Position numbers and translations under genes: made by a program. Shown in pieces: positions 1 through 8,327 of a DNA stretch of 64,000 bases; the first letter of the stretch is position 1; each line of letters opens with the position of its first letter. The notes under the pieces were generated by a model. The model made no database searches, had not been told where the DNA came from, and was given only the letters and a program-made list of their open reading frames with translations. The stretch is from positions 620,001-684,000 of the forward strand of contig NZ_AP018553.1 of NCBI RefSeq assembly GCF_003967175.1, in the 5' to 3' direction. The DNA is from Sulfodiicoccus acidiphilus. Lineage in GTDB: Archaea; Thermoproteota; Thermoprotei_A; Sulfolobales; Sulfolobaceae.

Positions 1-27
1 GCGAAGGGTAATGGAAGGAGGCGGGCC

Positions 28-615
28 GTGCTTCTCCTGACTTTGCCGCTCCTGATCGCGGTGGACGTTGAGGCTTTCTTCCTTTACCTTCACGTCGGAC
101 TGCTCTACTCCAACTACCCTCTGCTCTTCTTCCTAGCTGCCGCTGGTTCAGCTGCAGCGACGATCCTCTTCGGGAAACCTTGGGGAAGGAGGGCCGCCTT
201 GTCGTATGGACTAGGTATTGTCGCAGCGTCTACTGTAATGCCGCTTTACCTTCTCGTGACACAGAACAGGTTCATGGAGATCATCATGGACATGACAATA
301 CCCTCGGCTGTGGGAATAACCCTCAGCGACCCATATAGTTTAGGTCTGGTGATCATTTCCTTCGGTGTAGTTCTTTTCTCAGTGGTGGGTCTCCTGGTGA
401 AGGGAAGGTACATGGCATCGGCTGGGTTCTTCCTGTTCTTCAGCACAGTCTTCATGGGGATCACTGGGTACCACCTGATGCTCTACGTTATCGCACCTGG
501 GTTGGGACTGGCAATGGCTGGGTTGGACTCGTTGAACTTGACTGTAAAGGAAAGGACCCAGTCCAACGCTAAACCCTCAATTGCTGTCACGGAAAAGAGA
601 GAGGTGGGGAGTTGA
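28..615 (+). CDS. cbsB: Cytochrome b558/566 subunit B-like membrane protein (CbsB)
   Basis: Hydrophobic protein of 195 residues with five or six predicted membrane segments and a short charged tail. No enzymatic motif is visible. The call rests on position: it directly precedes a Rieske protein and a cytochrome b, the known order cbsA-cbsB-soxL-soxN of Sulfolobales, where CbsB is the hydrophobic partner of the heavily glycosylated cytochrome CbsA. The GTG start at 28 has an AAGGAGG-like site just upstream. The frame stays open to the window edge, so the gene could begin earlier, and 195 residues is short for CbsB. It overlaps the longer reading of soxL and abuts the preferred soxL start, indicating one operon. 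Confidence 0.6.
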   Translation: MLLLTLPLLIAVDVEAFFLYLHVGLLYSNYPLLFFLAAAGSAAATILFGKPWGRRAALSYGLGIVAASTVMPLYLLVTQNRFMEIIMDMTIPSAVGITLSDPYSLGLVIISFGVVLFSVVGLLVKGRYMASAGFFLFFSTVFMGITGYHLMLYVIAPGLGLAMAGLDSLNLTVKERTQSNAKPSIAVTEKREVGS

Positions 616-616
616 A

Positions 617-1513
617 GTGAGGAAGTACAACAGGTGGGATTTGTTCTTCGCGAGGGGACTTCAGAGGGTAATGAGGAACCCCAAGACCAAGTTCGACGAG
701 AGGGAATTCGTCACGAAGGGAAGCGACTACCTATTTAACTACGCGGAGAAGAACGTAGGTACTATAGACGAAGGTAGGAGGAACTTCATGAAGGCGTTAG
801 CGATAGGTGTAGGTGTAGCGGCAGTGGCCGGACTACTCCCTGGGTTGAGGGTGCTTCCAGCTCCGGGTGTCGGAATTACCAAGTTTCCTAAGGTTCTCCT
901 GGTCGACTCTTCTGGTTCGCCCTTGAAGGCTTCCACTTTGCCTATCAACGAACCCGTGATCACGATATACCTCTACCCGCTAGCTGACGAACCCAACTTC
1001 CTGCTAAACTTGGGGGACGCCTCCAACAAGCCAGTGCAGGTTCAGCCAACAGAGGTAGTTATTCCACAGACGGGAGAGAAGTACTCCTTCCCTGGTGGAG
1101 TGGGGCCGTCCAAGTCAATAGTCTCCTACAGCGCCATATGCCAGCACTTAGGTTGCGAGCCGCCAGAGATTCACTTCTATCCACCCAGCTACATGAAGTT
1201 GGGTATGCCCGCTCCGGCCGAGTTGACGGCGGAGGCACTCCTCGCGGCGAAGCAAGCTAACGCTCCGGGGGTGATACACTGTGACTGCCACGGCTCAACC
1301 TACGATCCCTACCACGGTGCGTCAGTTCTCACTGGACCTACGCAGAGGCCTCTCCCCTACGTGGAGCTGGAGTGGGACCCAACGACCGACTACCTCTACG
1401 CGGTGGAAGAGGGAGGCGTCCCAGTTTACGGCCACACCTCGGACCTCACTGGCGGAAACCCCCTCAGCGGAGACACTACAACAGTGAGCAAGACCATAAA
1501 TCCGTTCAGCTGA
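617..1513 (+). CDS. soxL: Rieske iron-sulfur protein (SoxL type)
   Basis: Rieske [2Fe-2S] subunit of a bc1-like quinol-oxidising complex, facing the pseudoperiplasm. The cluster motifs are CQHLGC near residues 175-180 and HCDCHG near 221-226, supplying two Cys and two His ligands plus the stabilising disulfide Cys pair. A twin-arginine stretch (GRRNFMKAL) precedes a hydrophobic anchor at about 58-78, so export of the folded protein by the Tat route is likely. The longer frame begins with TTG at 581 inside the previous gene; GTG 617, one base after the cbsB stop and with GAGGTGG upstream, is a better start (298 residues). The soxN start follows immediately, so the two are translationally linked. 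Confidence 0.9.
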   Translation: MRKYNRWDLFFARGLQRVMRNPKTKFDEREFVTKGSDYLFNYAEKNVGTIDEGRRNFMKALAIGVGVAAVAGLLPGLRVLPAPGVGITKFPKVLLVDSSGSPLKASTLPINEPVITIYLYPLADEPNFLLNLGDASNKPVQVQPTEVVIPQTGEKYSFPGGVGPSKSIVSYSAICQHLGCEPPEIHFYPPSYMKLGMPAPAELTAEALLAAKQANAPGVIHCDCHGSTYDPYHGASVLTGPTQRPLPYVELEWDPTTDYLYAVEEGGVPVYGHTSDLTGGNPLSGDTTTVSKTINPFS

Positions 1514-1514
1514 G

Positions 1515-3158
1515 GTGGTAGATACGTCCAACAGGTTCTCAAACTGGCTCAGGGATAGACTCGGACTCGACGAACTACCGTTCTTCAGAACGCCTGACTA
1601 CATGTACAAGGCTAACTATTGGCTGGGGGCCTTAGTAGCGTCGGCCTTCGTTTACGCAGTGGTCTCTGGATTAATTCTCCTCCTCTACTATAACCCAGCC
1701 GATCCCTACGATCAGACACAATACATCATAAACAGCGTCCCATACGGTTCTGTGGTGCTCTTCAGCCACCTCTACGCTGCATATGCTATGATACTCCTGG
1801 CATATGTACACATGTTCAGAAACTATTTCGTGGGAGCTTACAAGGCTCCCAGGGAACTGGTCTGGTTGGCTGGAGTACTCCTGCTGGTCTTGACCATGGG
1901 GGCCTCCTTCGTCGGTTACAGTCTTGTAGGGGACGTGCTGGGGGTAGACGCTGTAGGAGTAGGGGAAGGCATACTAGGAAGTTTCCCGGGTGGATCGGTG
2001 CTCAACGCACTCTTCTTCGGAAACGGTACGACACAAGACACGTTCACTAGGCTGCTTGCTTGGCACATAATCTTAGTTGCGCTAATAGGACTCCTCTTCG
2101 GATTGCACTTCTTCATGGCGGAGAGGTACGGCATAATGCCCACTAGGAGAGTGAAGCCAACTGCCCCAGCGGTATACACTAAGGAGGAGGAGTCTAAGTT
2201 CAACCCATGGTGGCCCAGGAACTTCGTGTATATGATGTCGCTCATGTTGATGACCTGGGGACTCATACTGATAGTGCCTAACGTCTTAGCTAACGTGAAT
2301 GGCCTCCCACTACTGCTCAATCCACACCCAGCTCCCTCCCCCAGCAGTCCACAAGCCGCCTCTGTCCCAGCTTATCCTCCCTGGTTCTTCCTCTTCTTCT
2401 ACAAAATAGCCGACTTCCTGATGCCCAATGGGGCACCGTACCCTCCCTTCGGGGCCCTCTTAGTGGCGGTTCTCATACCCATGGTGTACCTACTCTTGCT
2501 ACCGTTCTTGGACAGAGGCAAGGAGCTCCACCCCTTCGGTAGGAAGTTCTGGACGTGGGTGGGAGTGATGCTCATAACCTACTTGGTGGAAATGAGCGTG
2601 TGGGGTTACTTAGCGCCTGGAGTTCCAGAGCCCTTCACAGATCAGGTTAAAGTGCTCCTCCCCCCTGCCGTGATCGCTGCCATCGGGGTCTACGCAATGG
2701 GAAGAACGTGGAGTAGGAGGAAAGTTAGCCTAGAGTCGCCCGTCCTACCCAAGGGGACCGGCCCTTCCCCAGTGACTGCATTCGGACTTGTAGTGTTAGG
2801 TATGCTAGCAGTTGGGACCGTGGGGCTGGCCATCAACGATCCAACCGTTCCAGGTGGAGCTGCGGCAGTTGCGTTGGTCCTGGCCTTCGCGGCTTTCGCT
2901 AGGGGGTTCTGGCGTCGTTCCTCAGGAAACACGAACCAAGAAACCGTGAACCGGAAGGCCCGGATTACGTTGGCAGAGACGGTGATGGCGGTCCTGTTCG
3001 TTGTTGCCGTAGTACTTGCCTTCAACATGTGGACTGTCCCCTCCACTGGGCCGCAGTCCAGTCTGTTCGGTGTCGATCTAGGTGCGCTACTCCTCATGCT
3101 CGGAGAGGCCCTGTCCCTTTACCACTACGCCAACTACGCCGTCAAGGCCAGCATATAA
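1515..3158 (+). CDS. soxN: Cytochrome b subunit of bc1-like complex (SoxN)
   Basis: Cytochrome b of 547 residues with about a dozen membrane segments. The four haem ligands are His85/His99 and His184/His198, each pair 14 apart as in the family. The quinol-site motif appears as PPWF at 288-291, the variant expected in archaeal SoxC/SoxN rather than the PEWY of bc1 complexes. It starts with GTG two bases after the soxL stop, completing cbsB-soxL-soxN. Family knowledge: SoxL-SoxN with CbsAB is a proposed quinol-oxidising complex. The odsN gene often found downstream is absent; a tusA promoter follows instead. The extended C-terminus after residue 400 carries extra membrane helices. Confidence 0.9.
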   Translation: MVDTSNRFSNWLRDRLGLDELPFFRTPDYMYKANYWLGALVASAFVYAVVSGLILLLYYNPADPYDQTQYIINSVPYGSVVLFSHLYAAYAMILLAYVHMFRNYFVGAYKAPRELVWLAGVLLLVLTMGASFVGYSLVGDVLGVDAVGVGEGILGSFPGGSVLNALFFGNGTTQDTFTRLLAWHIILVALIGLLFGLHFFMAERYGIMPTRRVKPTAPAVYTKEEESKFNPWWPRNFVYMMSLMLMTWGLILIVPNVLANVNGLPLLLNPHPAPSPSSPQAASVPAYPPWFFLFFYKIADFLMPNGAPYPPFGALLVAVLIPMVYLLLLPFLDRGKELHPFGRKFWTWVGVMLITYLVEMSVWGYLAPGVPEPFTDQVKVLLPPAVIAAIGVYAMGRTWSRRKVSLESPVLPKGTGPSPVTAFGLVVLGMLAVGTVGLAINDPTVPGGAAAVALVLAFAAFARGFWRRSSGNTNQETVNRKARITLAETVMAVLFVVAVVLAFNMWTVPSTGPQSSLFGVDLGALLLMLGEALSLYHYANYAVKASI

Positions 3159-3204
3159 TTACTTTCAACCTGGCAATATTTTTCTACCTACTCTCGTACA
3201 CAAA

Positions 3205-3213
3205 GTATAAAAG
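3205..3213 (+). promoter_or_regulatory. TATA box of the tusA operon
   Basis: GTATAAAAG lies about 34 nt before the ATG at 3243, so the transcript would have a leader of only a few bases. It separates the cytochrome operon from the following sulfur genes. Confidence 0.6.
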
Positions 3214-3242
3214 AGAGAACTTCTCAATGGAATTTGAGAGCA

Positions 3243-3470
3243 ATGGAAAAAACAGTAGACGCTTCTGGGACGATATGTCCCTATCCCATAATGCTGTTGA
3301 GTAGGGCGGTTAGGGAAGCTCGACCAGGAGACGTCATAAAGGTAGTGGCGACGGATCCTGCGTTCGCGCGGGACGTGAAGTCCTGGACTAAGAGCACAGG
3401 AAACGAGTTACTAGCACTCGAAGAGGGCGAAGGAAAGGTCGTTGCGCTTGTGAGGAAGGTGGGAAGATGA
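3243..3470 (+). CDS. tusA: TusA/SirA-family sulfur carrier protein
   Basis: Small sulfur-relay protein of 75 residues. The family-defining CPxP motif is present as CPYP near residues 11-14; its cysteine carries persulfide or thiosulfonate sulfur in the cytoplasm. In Sulfolobales, TusA proteins work with DsrE and heterodisulfide-reductase-like complexes in sulfur oxidation. The ATG at 3243 is preferred over an in-frame TTG at 3234 because of the TATA spacing. The stop overlaps the ATG of the next gene by four bases (ATGA), arguing for coupled translation with the SelD-like protein. Confidence 0.9.
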   Translation: MEKTVDASGTICPYPIMLLSRAVREARPGDVIKVVATDPAFARDVKSWTKSTGNELLALEEGEGKVVALVRKVGR

Positions 3471-4888
3471 GCGAAGCAGTACTCAGGGAGAAGTTCAGGA
3501 GGAACGTCTCGGTTTACAAGTCGCTCGGGGTTAACCCGATGTCGTTGGCTACCGGTTGCTCGGTGAAGGTGGATTTGGTGTCGGTCCTCTATCCAGCGAT
3601 CTCCACCCTAAGAGGAAAACTAGAGAAGATGAAAATAGCGCCCAGGAGGGATGCCTACGTTTTCCCAGCTACGGAGGTGGAGGTATTGGAGAGGAGGATC
3701 TATGGTCTGGACCTAAGAGAGGAGGACGTGGAAGACCTAAGGCGACTCAGGCCAGCGCGTGCGGTCGTGCTCTCCCAGGTGAGTCAAGAGTTGGCAGGAT
3801 CGGCGGAAAAGTTCTCCCAGGTGGTGGAAAGGGTGTATTCGAAGGTGGCCGACGCCTCGCCTGGATTAGAAGTAGGAAAGGGGCACTCCATTGTGACTAC
3901 TGACGAGAAGGCTCAGTTCTTTATCTTCGATTTCGTCAAGCAGGAAGGTAGTGAACTCCAGTCGCTCACCGTTGCTAACAACGACACTATACAGGTGATC
4001 GACCCAACGGAGGAGCCTGGTGACTACCGGCAGTCGGCTATAGCAGTTGGGAACTCACTCAACGACCTCTACGCTCTAGGGGCGTGGAGGGAACTCAAGG
4101 TCTACCCAGTGATAGATGCCCCTACCGAGGAGCTCAGAGGTAAGATAGAGGTAAACTACGAGAGGTACGTGGAGGAGGTGGGAGGAGTTGTAGTTGGCAC
4201 CCCCCAACCCCACACCGGAACTCTACTGATGGGTGCCACGGTAGTGGCGAGAATGAGCAAGAAGCCACCCTTTTTCTTCGATCAAATCAAGGAGGGAATG
4301 GAGATTATGATAACAAGACCTATGGGTGACCTCGCCCCGATAAACGTCTACATGGTTTCCATGATGGACCAAGATCTGGTTAATGAGTTGAAGTCGTTCC
4401 ACATGACCGTGGAGGACGTAGCGAGGGTTAAGGAGCAGGTGTTGGAGACGCTGAAGGTCCCTAACTTACCGGCGGCCAAGGCCATAGAGGAATTCCTCCC
4501 CGCATTGGACGAAGAGTTCGATCCCTACAAACACATAGCAGCTACTACGGATGTGAGCGGGCCTGGAGTTTACGTGATAAGGGAGCTCGCCGAGCTTGCA
4601 CATGCGGAGATAGAGCTCTGGGACGTACCGCTCACCTCCCCCGAGCTTAGCGAGTTCGCCACTAGGAACTTCATAATACCCAACGGCACGTCAGGTACCA
4701 ACGGCAGTTTAGTGATAGTGGCCTCTTCAAGGGTGCTGGACGAACTCGAGGGGAGGTTGAAGGGTGCCTACCAGCCGGTTAGGATAGGAAAGGTGAAGGG
4801 GAGGGGAGAGCCGTTGGTAGTGGCTCCCAGGAAGCTGGCTAACTACGTGATGGCAGAGTCCTACTTGAAGGGGTTCGAACTGAAGTGA
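3467..4888 (+). CDS. SelD-related putative sulfur metabolism protein
   Basis: Protein of 473 residues related to selenophosphate synthetase (PurM/SelD ATP-binding fold). It keeps the catalytic Cys-x-x-Lys near the N-terminus (Cys31, Lys34) and a SelD-like nucleotide-binding stretch around VGNSLNDLYALG. About 110 residues not seen in SelD lie between the CxxK motif and the first ATP-binding strand. No other selenium genes are in the window, and Sulfolobales generally lack selenoprotein synthesis, so selenium is unlikely to be the substrate. Its four-base overlaps with tusA upstream and an acylphosphatase downstream suggest that it activates sulfur delivered by TusA, perhaps as thiophosphate. 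That function is my inference; the family assignment is firmer. Confidence 0.8.
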   Translation: MSEAVLREKFRRNVSVYKSLGVNPMSLATGCSVKVDLVSVLYPAISTLRGKLEKMKIAPRRDAYVFPATEVEVLERRIYGLDLREEDVEDLRRLRPARAVVLSQVSQELAGSAEKFSQVVERVYSKVADASPGLEVGKGHSIVTTDEKAQFFIFDFVKQEGSELQSLTVANNDTIQVIDPTEEPGDYRQSAIAVGNSLNDLYALGAWRELKVYPVIDAPTEELRGKIEVNYERYVEEVGGVVVGTPQPHTGTLLMGATVVARMSKKPPFFFDQIKEGMEIMITRPMGDLAPINVYMVSMMDQDLVNELKSFHMTVEDVARVKEQVLETLKVPNLPAAKAIEEFLPALDEEFDPYKHIAATTDVSGPGVYVIRELAELAHAEIELWDVPLTSPELSEFATRNFIIPNGTSGTNGSLVIVASSRVLDELEGRLKGAYQPVRIGKVKGRGEPLVVAPRKLANYVMAESYLKGFELK

Positions 4889-5157
4889 GAGCTAAACGCG
4901 TAGTGCTCAAGGGCGAAGTTCAGGGAATAGGTTTCAGGGCCTGGCTCGCAAGGAGGGCCAGGGCCTTGGGACTCCTAGGCTACGTGGAGAACGTGGGGAA
5001 GGACGTAGTGATAGTGGCTAGTGGAAACGTAGAGCCACTGATAGATGCCGCGAGGAGGTATGAATATGCGTCAGTGAGGGAGGTGGAGGTTGAGGACTTA
5101 GAGGTGAGATCATTACCCCCTTTTACTGTTAAATTCAGCGAGTACGAACTCAGTTGA
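4885..5157 (+). CDS. Acylphosphatase
   Basis: Acylphosphatase of 90 residues, the normal length. The phosphate-binding motif GEVQGIGFR near residues 10-18 contains the catalytic arginine, and the substrate-positioning asparagine falls in YVENVGKD (the usual G-x-V-x-N is slightly altered). The family hydrolyses carboxyl phosphates such as acetyl phosphate or 1,3-bisphosphoglycerate in the cytoplasm. The GTG start overlaps the SelD-like stop by four bases, making it the third member of a coupled trio. A role in clearing a mixed phosphate made by the upstream enzyme is possible but unproven. Confidence 0.85.
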   Translation: MRAKRVVLKGEVQGIGFRAWLARRARALGLLGYVENVGKDVVIVASGNVEPLIDAARRYEYASVREVEVEDLEVRSLPPFTVKFSEYELS

Positions 5158-5394
5158 TCGGTTATGGAATTTCTCCAGAAGTTCTCTTCGATCCAGTTCT
5201 CGGGTAGAACCACTGAGGATAGATCCCACTGGAGAGACCTTCGCTGTTCGGAGTGAAAACATACATAGGCAGTCGCTTAGGCCCGCCTAGACACTCGCCT
5301 GGCGGTTGGTGTTGGGACGTGCTGAATATGCTGTGGACTTTTTCAGGCGGAACTAAAAGCCAAATCGACTAAAATTTCGTTTTGAATCCCTTTG
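5158..5394. other. Non-coding stretch before the left inverted repeat
   Basis: I see no convincing gene. Around 5275-5345 a GC-rich stretch contains several short self-complementary words (GGCCCGCC, CGCCTGGCGG). It may be a mobile-element remnant, but no transposase motif can be read. Confidence 0.4.
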
Positions 5395-5686
5395 TCTTAA
5401 AACGTGAGTGGAGGTAGACCACCAGCGAGGACGAATGGCCCCCTTCCACTCCAACACCAGTTCCCAGACTACGTGTCGAGACAGTTAAACGCAGCGACCT
5501 TCACCTAGACGCCCGAAAGGGGAGGGTCAGCTAAGTCACGCCTCCGTCCCAACCGTTGGCCAGAGGCGGGTGAAAGGGATCGCGCACACGTCCAAATACG
5601 CTGGACGACGCTCGGTACCCGTGGGGCGCCCCACCCTCGTGGGGTCGCGAAGTAGGAAGCACCTCCGTAAGTGGTAGTGGTTCACA
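5395..5686 (-). repeat. Left copy of ~290 bp inverted repeat
   Basis: This stretch is the reverse complement of 7910-8202, with about one visible mismatch (near 5617). It is GC-rich, has no good ORF, and contains a perfect 14-bp palindrome (GTGGGGCGCCCCAC) inside a larger hairpin. Its outer end reaches into the tauE coding region and supplies that gene's stop codon. It is probably a miniature mobile element or a duplicated structured RNA. I see no clear target-site duplication or long terminal inverted repeats. Confidence 0.85.
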
Positions 5687-6533
5687 AAAGAGCTGAGATC
5701 GCGTAGAAGTTCTGGTACATTATGTAGAAGGCTACAGCAATGACGACTAAAGCGAAGAGCCTCTTTAGAGTCACGTTGGGTAGACCACTGGCGAGTCTTG
5801 TCCCGACGTAGCCTCCCACTAGACCTCCCATTAAGTAGAGGAAGGCAACTTCCAGACTAAGCTCACCGAAGAGAGCGTAAGTCGCAGCACTAGTGACTCC
5901 AAACGTTCCTACTGCCATCAACGAAGTCCCAATGGCCCTTATCATGGTCAGGCCAGCGCTGTACATCAGGGCGGGGACTATGAGGAAACCTCCTCCAATT
6001 CCGAAGACTCCTGACAGGACACCCACTGCGAATCCGGCGGGGATAACCCTAACTAGCCTAGATGTGGTGACCTTGGGGCCGGCTGTAACCCTCTCCTCTA
6101 ACTCCCTCACCCCAGCAGACTTGCTCTTCAACATAGTGAGGGCTATCCCTATCATCACGAAACTGAACATGAAGAGAAGGAGACCTCCCCCTACGAGGTG
6201 ACCGACGTACGCTCCCGTCACGGCCCCCGCAGCTCCAGGTAGAGAGAACGCGACACCGTTCCTGAGGCTCACATTACCTTTCCTGTAGTGCATGAAGGAG
6301 TTCAAGTAGGCGTTCAATCCCACTGACAAAGCAGTAGTACCTATCACGAGGTGATCTATGTAGGACTCCGCGGCGCTGTGAGGGGGAGCTTCGTAGGCTA
6401 GGCCCACGAAGTAGAGGAGAAGAGGTATAGCTAGTATCGACCCTCCTCCACCTATGAGGCCCAAACTAAAGCCTACGAGTACCCCTGATACTACGGCCAG
6501 TAACGCCTGAATCAAGCTCAACTCTACGTACAT
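5682..6533 (-). CDS. Sulfite exporter TauE/SafE-family membrane protein
   Basis: Permease of about 283 residues with two repeats of four hydrophobic helices, each opening with the glycine-rich motif of the family (GLIGGGGSILAIP near the N-terminus, GVFGIGGGFLIVP in the second half). The family moves sulfur oxyanions or organosulfonates across the membrane. An in-frame ATG 51 bases further upstream would add 17 residues, but ATG 6533 lies 27 nt from a TATA box and is preferred as a leaderless start. It is divergent from doxDA, so sulfite or thiosulfate export or uptake fits. The stop codon is contributed by the left inverted repeat, implying that the repeat landed at the 3' end of the gene. 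Confidence 0.85.
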   Translation of the reverse strand: MYVELSLIQALLAVVSGVLVGFSLGLIGGGGSILAIPLLLYFVGLAYEAPPHSAAESYIDHLVIGTTALSVGLNAYLNSFMHYRKGNVSLRNGVAFSLPGAAGAVTGAYVGHLVGGGLLLFMFSFVMIGIALTMLKSKSAGVRELEERVTAGPKVTTSRLVRVIPAGFAVGVLSGVFGIGGGFLIVPALMYSAGLTMIRAIGTSLMAVGTFGVTSAATYALFGELSLEVAFLYLMGGLVGGYVGTRLASGLPNVTLKRLFALVVIAVAFYIMYQNFYAISALL

Positions 6534-6554
6534 AAGCAGCTTTGAGTTCACTCG

Positions 6555-6565
6555 CTTTAAAAAAA
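6555..6565 (-). promoter_or_regulatory. TATA box of tauE
   Basis: On the minus strand this reads TTTTTTTAAAG, centred 27 nt upstream of the ATG at 6533. That is the spacing expected for a leaderless archaeal transcript, and it decides the start. Confidence 0.6.
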
Positions 6566-6714
6566 CTTTCTTTTCATAGTTCAAAACAAACTAGTTAGAG
6601 AACTTCCCTACTCCCTCTGTCATACAGTTTTACCTTTAGATGCCAGCTAAGAGCCTACGGGATATTCTTTGAGTTAGAGGTATAGAAAGTCCCTACAAGA
6701 TTTTTGAAAACAAA

Positions 6715-6722
6715 CATATATC
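6715..6722 (+). promoter_or_regulatory. TATA box of doxDA
   Basis: CATATATC about 33 nt before the doxD GTG. A GTGGTGA sequence just before the start may serve as ribosome-binding site on a very short leader. Confidence 0.5.
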
Positions 6723-6750
6723 TAACTCATGTATAAGTGTAGAGTGGTGA

Positions 6751-7302
6751 GTGAAAGTGAGTAAAGTGAAGTTGAACGAGAGTAACTCCACTCGCATGGA
6801 ATACCTGTGGCCGCTCAGGTTCGCGGTTGGATGGATGTTCCTAGATGGTGGACTTAGGAAGGCCGTGCTCAAGCCAGCTAAACTGAACCCTTTATCTGCC
6901 TCCTTCGTAGGGGGTAAACTCGTGAACTTCTTACCTCACTCGGGCCCATTCAAACCCTTCCTTCTTATGACGTTGGAGAACAGGCCGCTAGACGTGGCGT
7001 TCCTGACAATTTTTTCCTATTTAGAGATCGTAGTTGGGCTCTTCTTGGTGTTAGGAGTACTGACTAGGTTGGCAGCTTTCGGTGCTCTCTTGATGTCAGC
7101 CGGCTTCGCTCCTGCCTACTGGCTTGGTTCGACCTGTGAGGACGAATGGCAAATAGGTGCGTTGTTGGTGGCGGGTAGCCTCGTTTTAATGCTCACTGCC
7201 TCCGGCAGAACGTGGGGGGTTGACTCTCTCATATATAAGAAGTTCGGAGACAGGGCATTATCGAGGAGGATACCTGTCCTGAAGTGGATAAAGTTGTGGT
7301 GA
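6751..7302 (+). CDS. doxD: Thiosulfate:quinone oxidoreductase, DoxD subunit
   Basis: Membrane subunit of 183 residues with four hydrophobic segments and the DoxD pattern ([11 protein letters not shown] at the first helix; [12 protein letters not shown] before the last). With DoxA it forms the enzyme that oxidises thiosulfate to tetrathionate and passes electrons to caldariella quinone at the outer face of the membrane. The length is close to the ~174 residues of the Acidianus protein. GTG 6751 was chosen from TATA spacing; GTG 6757 is an alternative. doxA follows after six bases. The pair sits between the inverted repeats. Confidence 0.9.
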   Translation: MKVSKVKLNESNSTRMEYLWPLRFAVGWMFLDGGLRKAVLKPAKLNPLSASFVGGKLVNFLPHSGPFKPFLLMTLENRPLDVAFLTIFSYLEIVVGLFLVLGVLTRLAAFGALLMSAGFAPAYWLGSTCEDEWQIGALLVAGSLVLMLTASGRTWGVDSLIYKKFGDRALSRRIPVLKWIKLW

Positions 7303-7308
7303 TGTGGA

Positions 7309-7800
7309 ATGGAGAGAACCGTGATAGTCGGCATAGTGTTCGCATTAATAGCGGTCGGATGGATATTAGGTACGGGTCAGTGGGCCTACGGAAACGTGGT
7401 GGGGCCGCTAGTTAACTACTCCAAACTTCCTAAAGTCGAGGTACCTTACGTCAGTGCCGCTCCAACCACCGACGGCACGATTCTAACCCTGAACTTAACT
7501 GACGTTGACGGGCCAGACGCTTATCCAGCGTCCGTCGTCATGATCGAGATAGGGAACTCCACATGGCACATTTTCCTTAACTCCTCACAGTTGGCCAACT
7601 ACACCGTCGAGGTGCATCAGGCGCCTTGGAACGAAAACAAGAAGGACAGCGTCAACTGGTACTCGGGGTTCGAGATCCCCCTAGGAAGCGAGGGACAGTT
7701 CGTCCTTCACCTTCCATTTAGACTCTCCCCGGGCAGTTACGAGTTGACGCTCTACACTCCAGCAGTGAAGCCTGTGACAGTGAAGTTCACCTCGTCCTAA
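7309..7800 (+). CDS. doxA: Thiosulfate:quinone oxidoreductase, DoxA subunit
   Basis: Protein of 163 residues with one N-terminal membrane anchor (about 5-25) and an extracytoplasmic beta-rich domain with several Asn-x-Ser/Thr sites, as expected for DoxA. It forms the second subunit of thiosulfate:quinone oxidoreductase with DoxD. The GAPW/SWY signatures of the family are only partly recognisable by eye ([17 protein letters not shown]). Gene order and spacing to doxD support the call strongly. It is the last gene before the right inverted repeat. Confidence 0.88.
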   Translation: MERTVIVGIVFALIAVGWILGTGQWAYGNVVGPLVNYSKLPKVEVPYVSAAPTTDGTILTLNLTDVDGPDAYPASVVMIEIGNSTWHIFLNSSQLANYTVEVHQAPWNENKKDSVNWYSGFEIPLGSEGQFVLHLPFRLSPGSYELTLYTPAVKPVTVKFTSS

Positions 7801-7909
7801 TACGCAGGTAAAAGCCGTTTCTTTTTTGGAACGATTATCAATTCATTTTGATTCGAATGAAAATCCAAAACGGGCTGGAGTTAGGTTCTCGTTATTCAAG
7901 ACAGTAGGG

Positions 7910-8202
7910 TGTGAACCACTACCACTTACGGAGGTGCTTCCTACTTCGCGACCCCACGAGGGTGGGGCGCCCCACGGGCACCGAGCGTCGTCCAGCGTAT
8001 TTGGACGTGTGCGCGATCCCTTTCACCCGCCTCTGGCCAACGGTTGGGACGGAGGCGTGACTTAGCTGACCCTCCCCTTTCGGGCGTCTAGGTGAAGGTC
8101 GCTGCGTTTAACTGTCTCGACACGTAGTCTGGGAACTGGTGTTGGAGTGGAAGGGGGCCATTCGTCCTCGCTGGTGGTCTACCTCCACTCACGTTTCAAG
8201 AG
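7910..8202 (+). repeat. Right copy of ~290 bp inverted repeat
   Basis: Near-identical reverse complement of 5395-5686. Together the copies bracket tauE and doxDA. The copy contains CCCCAC-GAGG-GTGGGG followed by GCCCCAC, which allows alternative hairpins. The rest of the gap between doxA and the PLP enzyme (7801-7909 and 8203-8327) shows nothing except a T-rich promoter stretch near 8296-8304. Confidence 0.85.
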
Positions 8203-8327
8203 AGATCCCTGCACCTTTCGTTTAGAACGATGACATAAGACGGTTGTGGGGAAGCGTCGAGGTCTTTATGGGTATTGATTAATATGGTAACTGTAACTTT
8301 TTTTGTTCCCACGGACCACTGAGTCCC

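Noticed and set aside
5395-5686. Reading the inverted repeat as a CRISPR leader or array
   Set aside because: There is only one unit per site, no short direct repeats with spacers, and no cas genes nearby.
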